Of a DNA stretch of 64,000 nt, positions 49,481 through 60,309 are shown piece after piece. Source of the stretch: Tanypteryx hageni (Eukaryota > Arthropoda > Insecta > Odonata > Petaluridae); contig CM054112.1 of the NCBI GenBank assembly GCA_028673005.1, positions 190,313,144 through 190,377,143 of the forward strand, given 5' to 3'. The first letter of the stretch is position 1. Every line of letters starts with the position of its first letter. The position numbers and the translations under genes were made by a program. The notes under the pieces were generated by a model that was not told the origin of the DNA, did not search any database, and saw only the letters and a list, made by a program, of their open reading frames with translations.

Positions 49481-52400
49481 CAAATTTTTGTTGCAGGTAG
49501 CAGCAGATTTTCTAGATTAGAGTCAGTGAGTCGTGAGCGTTTTTATTTTTGCTAAGTTTCATGGGTTAGAAAGTTGTCCACACGCGTATGTGCTTGCAAA
49601 TCGGCAGAGCAAATTTTCTGAGTTATGGAAATTGCTCGCGAGGTAATGAAATGACTATTTTTTAGAAGTCGATCCATGATGAGTAGACATTGGTGGGAGG
49701 AGAATAGAGTGGGCAATAATTTGTATGTCGGGTGGAAATTTCAGGCACCCGAGCCATCAGACATGAGGTTTCCTTACAATCGCTCGCTCACTAAATTCCT
49801 CACTTTCAAACCCGTTCATTCATTCAAAATCCACTCACTTGCGATTCGAAAACAAGCTATCAGTTGAAGGATGGTGTTGTTTAGACACTTAAAATTTTGA
49901 GAAGGTAAGTGTTGTGTCACTGGTGATTCTTATGATTCCTGAGAAAATTCCTCTTGAAGGTTAGTACCATTCAAATAAACTGTTTCTGACGTAACTTTGT
50001 GGAATATATCTATACTATTTTAAATAATATTTCATTCAAAATAGTAAATAGCATTCGTATAAAATCATGTGATCTAAAATAGGTAGTTGAACCTAGTTGT
50101 CTTATACATAAGTGTTATGAGTAAAAATGAGTCCTAACAGACATATGGCGAAACAAAAAAGTTTGTAGCAGAGCGAATCGTATAGCAATTTTGCAATCGT
50201 TTTGCCTTTGTCTGCTTCGACAATCAATCAATCAATAAGACGAAAATGATGTTTAATATTTAAGAAGCAAAACGATTTCCAGTTATTTCTTCTCCTTATC
50301 AATCAAAAGATAGGGATTGTTATACAGATTTGTCATAGAATTCTTTTCAAATATTTTCACTGACTGACTGAACAATGCACATTTCAGTTTTATGTGTTAC
50401 ACATTGCAAGAGTTAAATTATAACGGAAAGAGCGAATTTGCATTGGCTCAAGATTGTAAAATAAAAAAATCATAGTTACACAAACTAAACCTTTCCTCCT
50501 TGAAACTGCAGCAGTACATAAAAAATTACCCCTAATCTCCCAAACGCTCGTCCTGCTCCCTCTCTAGCTAGCGCTATCGAGTTGCTAACAGCCGGTATGC
50601 ACGGATGTCGAGTTTGACCTATGTTGGCTTCCTCCACCCCTCGAACCTTTTCTGGGCCCCACGCATGTTTAAACTGTCTGAGACTTGCACTAGTCCCTCC
50701 GTATATACAAAGTTCACTCAGTTTCATTTTTAAAACCGGCCTCCGAGGAGTTCTCGACTTCTCTCCGCCATGACAGTACTCATCACACGTAACAATCTGA
50801 CTGTGACCAAGTCCCTATTAAACGCGCCGTGACGTAAAACCACGCGAGCAGGTGGTTGGGAGCCAGACCGAGCCTGACGGGGAGGAACTATCCCGACTTA
50901 TATTCTACCATGTGTTGCCACCAGAACAAGTGGATTAAAGGTGGTGGCCGTCTTTGCAGGTGTTGCTTACGTGCTTCATCGCATTGCTTCGAAAGGAAAA
51001 AAACGCGCGCAAATATAAAGTGACGAGACTCGATATCGTATTTCCCCTTTTCGGCCTCTTTTCTACTGGTTAAACCAGGATCGTACGATAAAGAATTCTT
51101 TCGTTTCTATGCGGTAATTCTCCCTCCTTAGGTTTTATCTCCTCTTCCGCTCTTTTCCCCTTACTCCTTAACCACCACGGCCATGGTGCGGTCGGAGAGG
51201 AGGATAAGGATGGGAGAGGAAGAAAAAAAAGATGGTGCGTTGAGGAGAGCGACCCCCAGCCGAGAGTGTGGTAGAGAGGGGAATGGAAGGTTGAGACGGG
51301 TCGTGGGAGGGGAATGGCGTCTCGTGAGAGAGAGGGGGAGGGGAGAGAGGGGTAACGCAGGCATGTTAGACCCCCCTCAAAGGCCTCACCGGGGAGCTGG
51401 AGGTGGTTTCAACGGGGCGTCGAGGTGCACGGAGGAGGGAAAGAGGCGTGGGAGGGGGAGCGAGGAGGGAAGAGTCCGACCGGAGGGACGGTTAGAGGGG
51501 AGGGAGGCGAGAAAGGGGGTGATGCAGGTGGGTGGAGGAAGCGCACGCACCCGTCCGAGGCGGACGGCGACTAGCGGCTTAGTCGCCAGAGGGTGCGAGG
51601 GCGGGACCCCCGGCAACTGGGAACCCAGACGCCGAGCCGTTCCTCCTACCGCTGCCGTGTGCAGGTCGATTCCGGACGGGCGCGGCAAATGACCGGCCGA
51701 CATTCTTTATGGTCGTGCCCAGGGGCCACTTAGGGAGGCGTATAAAGCCCTCAGGCGAGTGGGGAGTGGAAAGTCACGTACAAAGATTCTATTTTGGAGA
51801 TGAGCAATACGGTGGAATCGAATGTCAGTACATTTGCGACATAGTAGGCAAGAGAACAACTGTACAGAGAAACTCAATGTCTTACTAAGTTCCGCATATA
51901 ACATACAAGAAATTGATTAAACTAAATTATTGAGGTTTTCAATTGGCGTCACAGCGAAAAAAGTCGAAAAGCTGTTTCTTAGCATAAACAACACGAATTG
52001 ATTTTTAAAATAAAGCCTAAACTTTTATCAATCATATGCGTGTTAATTTGTTGCAAACATTTTAACCACATAACAATTTCCGAATTTTTTTACTTTATAG
52101 GCTGCAAAATCTTCCATTTAATGAAAAAAATTTCATATATTAATACATGATATTTCGATTACGTTCTAATTGAAATCAAAGGCTATTGACTTCAATACAT
52201 AAAACGCCTTAATTTAGGAAGCTCGAAACAATATCACTACCGGCATTCATATGAAACATTTTCAATACTTACGTAACCTCTCGAGACTAATTAAATGCTT
52301 AATGGCTCACAATCCTTATTTTTAAAAAAACCGAATAGGATGTATCGGTTCTCTGTGCAGCGTACAAAACAAACCATCTCCCAATCTCAAAACACGAGGA

Positions 52401-53357
52401 CCACCTGTTGTCAACTGTTCCTATCGCAGGGAGCCCTCTTATTTCCTCTTGCTGCAAAGAAGACGAGGCAGCATTGAGGGACGTGAAAAAAAAGAACGGG
52501 AGAGGATCTTCCTCCCTTTTACTAGGCCTCTCCTTTCTTCTCGTGCGTCACCCCACTCTTCTTCGGGCTCCCAACCGAAGGAAAAGAACGAAACAAAAAA
52601 AGAAGTTGCGGACGAAAAAGGAAGGCGGCTGAGTTGGATGGAGGGCTCGCCATTCTACCCTACACGCCGCTGGGGGTCTCCCACTGGAAATGGAACACAT
52701 GCAGCCCGGAGTGTCCAGCCGCCGAGGTTTCCAAGCACGCAAAGGATGGCGCACGCATCGTCGTTGGTTTGAGTGAGGAAAAAATGGGAGAAAAAAACGG
52801 TTTACTTGCTCAGTCGCGTGAGAGGCCACATTGCCAAACTTAAACAGCGCCTCCTCTGTGCGACTGGCATTTTGGCAAATACGCGCAATGAGAGGGTGCG
52901 CAGAAGTTGCTCTTAGCGCAAACGCGACGTCTACTTCGGGAAACTTCATTATGTTATTAGTATTTCAACTATGCCAACCGTTGACGAGGACTACTTTATT
53001 TCAAGATGATCAATGTTGATCGTTACCCAAAGTCTGCGGTTTCTTTCCCAAGTGTGCGTTACAATTTATCATTCTCTATGACAGCGATGGTCAAGTGCGG
53101 CCACCTGAGAATTTCTGTGAGGGGACCATTTACTTATTAATGATATAAAAAACGTATTAGAGCGTTGCCTCGGTCGGGGTTAAATCAACGATTTTCTTCT
53201 CAAGTAGTACATCATGAGGGAACACTTTTTGAAAATATTGATATCTAGATGCATCCTATTCACGAAAAACAGTTTATGAGAATTGAAAAGAATAATAAGC
53301 ATGATTTATCGAAATAAAACACAACTTGTAATATACGTACTGAATTAGACGTTAGAC
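49481..53357. other. Gene-free stretch with GC- and purine-rich patches
   Basis: A purine-rich, CpG-containing block at 51190-51700 and a mixed block at 52430-52950 carry long but domain-free frames on both strands. A TATAAAG at 51741-51747 follows the first block, but no gene is recognised downstream. The remainder is AT-rich. Confidence 0.45.
51190..51530. repeat. Purine-rich, CpG-containing block
   Basis: GGAGAGG/GGGAGGGG-type sequence. Its encoded frame is almost only Arg, Gly and Glu, as expected of low-complexity DNA, so I do not annotate a protein. Confidence 0.5.
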
Positions 53358-53530
53358 CAGCGTTTCCCAACATTTTTGCAGTCGCCGCACCCTTTAAAAG
53401 ATTCATTTATTGATATAGTGCCAATTTATTAGAGGAAATGTTTTTTGTCCTAATAACCTATCAACATTTCCAAAACGTTGGTTTGTATTCATAACAAAGC
53501 TTTTCGCGGCACCCCGGTTGGGAAAAACTG
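53358..53530. mobile_element. Short hAT-type MITE
   Basis: The 173-bp element starts CAGCGTTTCCCAAC and ends GTTGGGAAAAACTG, inverted with two mismatches. The flanks CGTTAGAC and CATAAAAC agree at 5 of 8 positions, an eroded TSD. Confidence 0.75.
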
Positions 53531-53779
53531 CATAAAACTATAGAGATAATATGTGAACACGAGTTTTTTTATTTTTTCATTTCGCCATCATCCGTAGGGA
53601 AAGTACGAAATGCCCAAAGTATGCAACGTAAAAATTTTCTTTCCCGAAGATTTAGTCGCGCCTTCGAAGAACTCACGAGGTAAATCTGTCCCAAGTACCA
53701 ATGGCCTATCGAGGATCTGGTATTTACGTGGCACCTCCAAGTGAGGCACGAATTCTTCGGCAAACCGTCCCCGCTTCCT

Positions 53780-54190
53780 CAACACACCCATTTCCTCTAC
53801 CTCCTCCAACCGTTCCCTCCCCCTCGCACACATTTCTTAGCGCCCTTGTAGCTTGGAGGAATTCGCGGGGGTCCACGCACCTGCCCAAGGCCCTCTTTAC
53901 CTCTCCCCCTCTACCCCCTTCTCCCTCCGCCATTGTGCCTCCTCGGGCGCGACAAGGAAGTGGCGGCGGCAGATTTTTCGGGATTCACGATCTGAGTTTC
54001 GACCGGTCTTTGGAAGGCCGCACGCGACATTCCCCCTGCACAATCCTCTCCTCCCCTCTTCCTCCTCATTTCCCGCCACGACCGCCATCTCCTCTTCGCC
54101 CTCCTTCCCCTCCTCTTTTGCACTCGTGAGGGTCCGCCTTTTCCCTCCCTCACTCGGAAGGACCTCCCTAGGGACCCTCCTCCCCTCGAT
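53780..54190. repeat. Pyrimidine-rich block
   Basis: CCTCC/CCCTC-rich plus strand, most strongly at 53790-53935 and 54040-54190. Long frames on both strands are composition artefacts without domains. Confidence 0.5.
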
Positions 54191-54833
54191 AGACCACCCG
54201 CAATTGGATCACGACCAGATAAGGCCCTCGGGTACGACAGAGCTTCACTCTCTTCCCGTCTCGTATCTCGAAGAGCGATCTGGGTTATGAGTTTTAGAGA
54301 AGAGTGACTTCCGGAGCAGTGACTTGTCGAGCAAAGATTCGTTATTGCTTGCCCGCGACGTTTGTCATTAGTCTCTCTGGCACATTTCGCTTCAATATTT
54401 TGACGGGTTTGGCAATGAGAAAAAAAGGCGTGAAAAGTTGTTCGATAGGCAAACTAGGATACAGGCAGAAAGAAACGTTTACCAGTAAGTCAACGAGCAA
54501 TATGAGTCACATTTTTTCTCTGCGGTCCGTGGGGGCACGTGGCCAGGTACAATCATTGAGTTAAAAATGAACAAACTATCGATTTTCAGTTCTGATCTCG
54601 TGCTGGCCAATTAGAAAAATGTATTTTGCGCAGAAGTTATAATTTAATTTTCTCTCTAAAATGGCAGCGATAAAATGTGCTGGCTCCTGGTTAAATAGCT
54701 GGGGCCACATTCAAAACTGACCGCTGCACAGACCTCACGACCGTCATTTAACTCGGATTAGAAATGCAGAACTTGAGGGTTCGACCCAAAACCGAGCTCA
54801 CGTACCTCTACCCTCGCAGCAGGGGATCTCTAG

Positions 54834-55099
54834 CCGACCAAATCATTTGCAATAAAATTTAAAACTTTTTATGTTGTTAAATTAGTAACTCAAACGTCGA
54901 ATCCGGGTAAAAGCACTGACTAAGAGCGTCTTTTAAAAGTAATTCTATGATAATGAGATATTTAGGTCTTTAAACGTATTTTACGTTTTTTGAGGACGCT
55001 CTTAATCAGCGCATTTGCCCGGATTCGACGATTTAGTTAATTTATTACTAATTTTTTAACATATAGAAGTTTAAATTGTATTGCAAATGATTTAGTCGG
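54834..55099. mobile_element. MITE with about 100-bp TIRs and CTAG flanks
   Basis: The 266-bp element has ends CCGACCAAATCATTTGCAAT and the inverted CCGACTAAATCATTTGCAAT. The similarity runs about 100 bp inward, past TCGAATCCGGG. CTAG occurs on both sides (54830-54833, 55100-55103) and may be the target duplication. It sits exactly between the left palindrome arm and the hAT terminus. Confidence 0.75.
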
Positions 55100-55184
55100 C
55101 TAGAGTAGGGTGACCATATTTCAAAAAGGCGAAAACGGGACATTTCTCGAAATTTACAACAACAAAACGGGACAAAATTTGGTA

Positions 55185-55727
55185 CTTTGGTATTAACGGG
55201 GCTCCAACTCCGCAGCGCCTATAGGAGCGATATATGGAACTACAAGGCGCTGCAAGTGGCGAGATTTGGAATTAGGTGGAGCATTGGAACTCGGCTGGGA
55301 CAGGGAAGTGAAATTTGAACATGAAGGAAAATTTTACTCCGCCCTACCGGGTTGGGTAAGTTAGTTGAAGTGTTTTTGGTTCCTCCTCACGTTCACTGTA
55401 TTCCCTCCTCGGGTTGGGAAGCGTTCATCTTAATATATGCCAGTCGGCGATGTGTGTACGAGTGGTATTTTTAAGATAAACGCTCCCCAGCCTGAGGGGG
55501 ACACAGTGAACGTGAGGAGGAACCAAAAACACTTCGACTAACTTACCCAACCCGGTGGGGCCGAGTAAAATTTTACTTCATATTCAAATTTTCCTTCCCT
55601 GGCCCAGCCGAGTTTCAATGGAGTACGGCTCCACGTAATTCCAAATCTCGCCACTTTCAGCGCCTTGTAGCTCCATATCTTGCTCCTAGATAGGCGCTGC
55701 GGAGGTGGAACCCGGTTAATACTAAAG
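55185..55727. mobile_element. 543-bp palindromic MITE
   Basis: The two arms, about 55185-55435 and 55478-55727, are near-perfect inverted copies around a loop of roughly 40 bp. The ends are CTTTGGTATTAAC and the inverted CTTTAGTATTAAC, flanked by TA (55183-55184 and 55728-55729), as for Tc1/mariner-type insertions. It lies inside the left terminal repeat of the Tc1-like element. A transcript would fold into a hairpin of more than 200 bp. Confidence 0.85.
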
Positions 55728-56200
55728 TACAGATATATTGAAAGCTTATGGCACATGCGCACAAACATGAATTCGGTATGGAAGAGTCCATTCTCGAAAG
55801 CGAGCTACGCGGGGGTGACGGTATATACGAATGGGATAATCAGTCATTCTCGTTGGAGACTGTCGCCTAGTGCCTTCTCTCTGCTTCGCTCCACTGAACT
55901 TCAATTGTTTCGTTATTATCCACTCGTTATTTCTTGTTATTGTTCATTTGCTTTGTAGTTATTGCTTTTTGTTTTCATTCCCGTTATTGCTTTTCGTTTT
56001 TTGTTGTAAGAGTTGATTGCTGTTTTGTTTTCACGTTTTTTCGTTGCTTATTATCGTTGTTTTGATTGCTGTTTTGTTATCGTGTATTTTTTATTCATTG
56101 TTACTCATTGATTCGTTTTCCTTTGTTATTTTGTACTGTTAGCCGTGATTTTTAATCTTATTATCATGGATACCGTTCCATCGAATTAGGGAATTAAAAA

Positions 56201-57640
56201 GTGATCCATAGTCAAGCGCGAGGAATCATTCATAATGTTTTGATGTTTATGAATAAAGAAGCAGCCGAAGGGATCACTATTCCTATTAAAGGTGTTCATG
56301 AGTGGGTAATGGCAGCAACTGATGTTTTACGTCGAAGTTTAATTCAAAAGGCACTGAGGCAAGATTTAAAAGTCCACGGATGACAAAACCGCAGAAAAGT
56401 CCCAAATCGACAGTGTTTGATTTTGATGTGCAGGTGATTAGAAGAAGTGTTCAGCAATTTCACTCCACAGAGAAGAAGTATCCCACACTTGGTGCCCTTC
56501 TTCCGATTATTAGAGAGAGCACTAATTTTAGAGGCCAAATAAGCTCACTTAGGGTTCTTCTGCAGAAAATTGGATTCAAGTACGTATAATGACAATATGA
56601 GAAAATTACGATGTCTTTTAGAGAAAATATAATAAGTACCTAATTTCCAATGTAACATTGAATTAATTTTCTCGCAGATGGAAGAAAACTTCCAATAATA
56701 AAAGAATTCTTTGCGAACGTAGAGACATTCCCTTGAAACGGATGCAGTATTTGAGAAAAATAAAAAATATAGCGAAGAAGGACGGTAAATTGTCTACACG
56801 GACGAAACCTACGTCCATTCAAGCCACGCCGCAGTTTATCAGTCGTCCAGCGGTGATGAATATGGCCTAAAAGCGCCGATTTTCAAAGGCCAGCGTTTAA
56901 TAATTGTTCATGCAGGTATTTGCAAGTTACTTCCAATGTTATAGACATTTTAAAGGAAACAAGTTTATATATGTATTCGATTTTTCTTAAAGGAGGGGAC
57001 TTTGGATTTGTGCCTCATGCTCTCCTTCAGTTCAAATCTAGACTGAAAACGGGAGACTACCATGGAGACATGAATAAAGAGAACTACACAAAGTGGGTGG
57101 AAAATAAGCTTATCCCGAATTTACCACCCAATTCCGTGCTCGTTATGGATAATGCTCCATATCACAACGTGGAGCTTAATCTACCGCCCTCAAGTAGTAC
57201 AAGAAAAGGTGAAATGAAAGTGTGGCTGTATTCAAGAGGGATTGAATATTCAGTTACCGATACTAAAATCGAATTATATGAAAAAATAAAGAAATTAAAG
57301 TTGCCTAAAGAATTTTTAGTGGACAAATTGCTTGCCGAAAATGGACACTGCTTTAAGATTGCCACATTATCACCCTGAATTAAATCCAATTGAAAATGTG
57401 CGGGGAATTAAAAAAAATTGCGTGGGTTCAAGAAATATAACTTTTAAAATGGATGAAGTGAAAAGGTTAGTGGAGGAGAAGTGTTTAGAAATTGGAGTGA
57501 ATGAGTGGAAAAACGTATGTGAACGTGCACAAAGAGTAGAGAGAGAATTTATTGAAGCAGAAAATATTAAGGAGAACATCAATGAGATAATTATTAATGT
57601 CGATTCAGACACTGAAAGTGAAGAAAGTGAGGAGGATTAG
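56201..57640 (+). pseudogene. Tc1/mariner-like DDE transposase, spliced, with frameshifts
   Basis: An N-terminal helix-turn-helix region (56201-56579; GIIHNVLMFM, then FDFDVQVIRRSVQQF) is followed by a DDE catalytic core. The first Asp is in YTDETYVH (about 56795), the second in VMDNAPYH (57148-57150), and the Glu in HPELNPIE (57392-57394). About 80 residues separate the second Asp and the Glu. Two introns restore the family-like sequence: 56580-56677 (GTACGT..CTCGCAG) and 56916-56992 (GTATTT..TTAAAG). Three single-base-type frameshifts, near 56366, 56785 and 57350, break the frame; the first two fall in A-runs. The protein ends in an acidic tail (DSDTESEESEED). DNA binding and cut-and-paste transposition are the family role. 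This copy is probably dead unless the frameshifts are assembly errors. Confidence 0.75.
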
Positions 57641-58739
57641 TTTTAGTTGTGTAGTAGTTAGTGTATTGTTTTCAGTATTCGCCGATTAGTATACGAATTG
57701 TATAATTTATATGTAACACAGAATAAGGGCTTAGCTGCTTCCATTGTAATGTATTGAACGCTTTCGATGTTGCATTGCATGTAGTGCAAATAAATGTTGA
57801 CGGATAACCAATTACTTTGATTTTCGTCTATCAAAATGTCCCTATTCCCCAATTTGTAATACATACTTTTCAATCGCATAAGTTCTCGCCAATTCAAATG
57901 ATTTGCCGGTCCCGCAGAGCTCCGCTCAATTGTTTCACTTCCCCTTAAGCTTTCCCCCTCCACAGCCGCCTTCCCCTACATCACGTGACTCTTCGCGCAT
58001 TTAGGTGCCATAAGCTTTCAATACATCTGTACCCAAAATTTTTGCAGGATTTTTTAAAACGGAAGTTTGGTTTATTTCAATCAATACAACATTTGAAAGA
58101 ATTGGAACAATTCTGTAGACAGGAAAAACATCGACACATAAAAAAAATATTTAGGTAATGATGTGTGGAGTTAAAAGAATTAGATTTACTTGGTCAAATT
58201 CCATACATTCAATTATTACCAACTACGGATGCAAGTATGTTTGCCAACAGTGTTGTTTTGACCTGGAGACTCCGATTCTAGGGATCTGTATCCGAGCTCG
58301 GTATAATTTCTTCGGTTCAGCGAGTTTTTCTAGATTCTAAAGAAATAAAATACAATATGAAATTTTGGGGGAAATTTTCACTTTTTCGATTGATTGATGT
58401 AATATTTTCATCATTACATACTCTGTCATACAATAGGGTGACCATATTTTAAAAATTAAAAACCGATCGACAGGTAAATTTTAATTCTATGAAACAAGTC
58501 GTTCGAAGGCATAATTCCAACTGTGGCTAAATAGAAATTTAGCTTAACAATCCTGAAATATAGGTGGATGAACAACAAATTAATTTGCTTTTTAAATATT
58601 TATTAAGTTTTATTTGCAATTAATTTGCAGCTGATGTAGAAGGGGTTGGTTATGAAGCTGGTATGAGAATAGATGATTCATCCTCTTGCGCAGACGTTTT
58701 GTACTTTGCAGACGAAGATATTTCTTGCAATAATTTGGG

Positions 58740-58996
58740 TAGTGGCGTAGCTAGGTTCTCCTTCGCCCGGGGGCAAGTCACAAAGATGCGCCCCTGTACA
58801 ATTTTCCAAACAAATGTAATGTGGGAAACGTGATGGAACCCCAAGCATACCGTACTAGCATTTTAATTCGGCATATATTATAATATTATCATTGTTTATA
58901 AACAGAAACGTTAATTTTCGATCCATGAGTTTGCGCCTCTTCAGCCCTGCGCCCGGGGGCCACTGTCCCTCTCTGCCCCCTCTCGCTACGCAACTG
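58740..58996. mobile_element. hAT-type MITE inside the hAT transposase remnant
   Basis: The 257-bp element starts TAGTGGCGTAGCTAGG and ends CTCGCTACGCAACTG. Flanks are AATTTGGG (58732-58739) and AATTTGAG (58997-59004), 7 of 8 identical. Removing it rejoins two halves of the hAT C-terminal coding sequence. It contains GCCCGGGGGC near both ends. Confidence 0.85.
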
Positions 58997-59163
58997 AATT
59001 TGAGATTGTTTGAAAGCAAATTGTAAAAGTCGTTGTTCCCGAAAATGTGCTTTTGTCACTATCACTGCATTGATTTTTCCAACGAGGAAACGGTTCTTTT
59101 CGTCCCGTCCACACAGCATTTGTGGTAAAAAACACTTTCTATAACTGAACTTGTGCCGGGAAT

Positions 59164-60309
59164 AGCTACATCTACATGTTACCCTGCAATTCACCTAATT
59201 GGTAGGTGGCAGGGGGTGCAATGCACCATAACCTACTTAAAGGTCGTCTGTCGCAGGTTGAAAATTTCTATTGTGATCTCGTATTGTCCTCGGAAAGAAC
59301 GAGCCTAGATAACGCTCCGTCCTACAATCGATCCCACGTATCTTATCGCCACGGTCGTTTCTACCTATATACGTTGGTGCCTCAATTACTCCTACAACCT
59401 CGTCTTTTAGACATTCCGATCTATATTTCTCCATAAGCCGCAACCTTGAGTTAAATCTACGATCCTCCTGTGATGCCCAGTTCAAATCCCTCAATAATGA
59501 GGTGACGCTTTCCTTATGTTCGTACTTTTGTTTTACGAATCTGGCTGCTCTTTCTAATTAAATTATATGTCCCTTCTTGTACGGATCCCATATGCATGAG
59601 GCGTATTCCACTTGCGGTCTAATCAGTGATAAGTAACATGTTTCGCGCACATTTTCTCTAGTGTTCCGTACTATTATACCTATGAAAGCCAGTTTCTTGT
59701 AGGCCGCGCCTATAACTCGACGAATGTGCATGCCCCATGAAAGATCTCGATAAATGGTTACTCCTAAATATTTTACATACTCGGCTGTTTGAATATTTAT
59801 TCCATCTATTTTGTACTCGAAACCTACTTCCATGTTCTTACTTTTCCAGAACGTAACTGCGGCAGATTTAGTGTAATTAATTTCAATCTGCCATTCTTTG
59901 CACCACGTTGAAATGGCTCTTAAGTCTTCACGCAGTGACTGATGGTCCTCCTGGTTTTTTATTTCTTTATATGGAACGGTAGCATCGGCAAAAAGTCTAA
60001 TTTTACTACGATCTACCGAGCAGATATCATTCACATAAATTAAGAAAAGTAGAGGACCCAATACACTTCCCTGAGGAACACCCGACGCAACTTTAACGGG
60101 GGACGAATATTTCCCATCGATGACAACTATCTGTTCTCTATTCGAGAGGAAGTCTCTTACCCAACTGACAATTTTTGGATTGATACCATATTGTCCTAAC
60201 TTCGCAATTAATTTCTTATGAGATACTTTATCAAACGCCTTCCTGAAGTCAATGAATATGGCATCGACCTGAGTATTTTTCTCTCTGCATCGCAACAAAT
60301 CATCCACGA
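59164..60309 (-). mobile_element. 5'-truncated non-LTR retrotransposon
   Basis: The minus strand encodes the latter part of a reverse transcriptase and runs to a 3' end reading ACATGTAGATGTAG, a GATGTA-type tail. The 5' end is truncated inside the RT palm. It is inserted in the same orientation as the host hAT transposase, between LEFA and IPGTSS of that protein. Confidence 0.8.
59237..60309 (-). pseudogene. Non-LTR reverse transcriptase, partial and inactive
   Basis: Motifs in order are DAIFIDFRKAFDKVSH (motif A), SGVPQGSVLGPLLFLIYVND (motif B), RLFADATVPY at the catalytic box, VKYLGVTI, and a C-terminus with RAARFVKQKYEHKESV and FFPRTIRDHN. The catalytic pair normally FADD reads FADA; the second Asp codon is GCT at 59981-59983. 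An in-frame TAA at 59558-59560 separates the RT core from the C-terminal part, and the frame continues unchanged to 59237. The endonuclease, N-terminal domains and upstream frame are missing. With so few lesions over 350 codons it is a fairly young copy. It resembles the Jockey/CR1-type clades common in arthropods; the exact clade is not determined. Confidence 0.85.

Larger units (their letters stand above)
55173..58044 (+). mobile_element. Tc1/mariner-like element (wide D-E spacing)
   Basis: The terminal inverted repeats share GTACAGATRTATTGAAAGC and CTTATGGCAC; the right copy lies at about 57996-58044 and the left copy is interrupted by the MITE at 55185-55727. Removing that MITE rebuilds a left end matching the right end. 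The transposase pseudogene at 56201-57640 lies inside. Exact outer ends are uncertain because the TA duplication is not obvious. Confidence 0.7.

Noticed and set aside
51183..51692. 169-codon frame in the purine-rich block
   Set aside because: The composition is almost entirely Arg, Gly and Glu dictated by the tract, and frames are open on both strands.
51741..51747. TATAAAG as a second promoter
   Set aside because: No recognisable gene follows within the window and no supporting initiator was seen.
53085..53135. CAGCGATGGTCAAGTGCGGCC as a hAT MITE start
   Set aside because: No matching right terminus or target duplication found.
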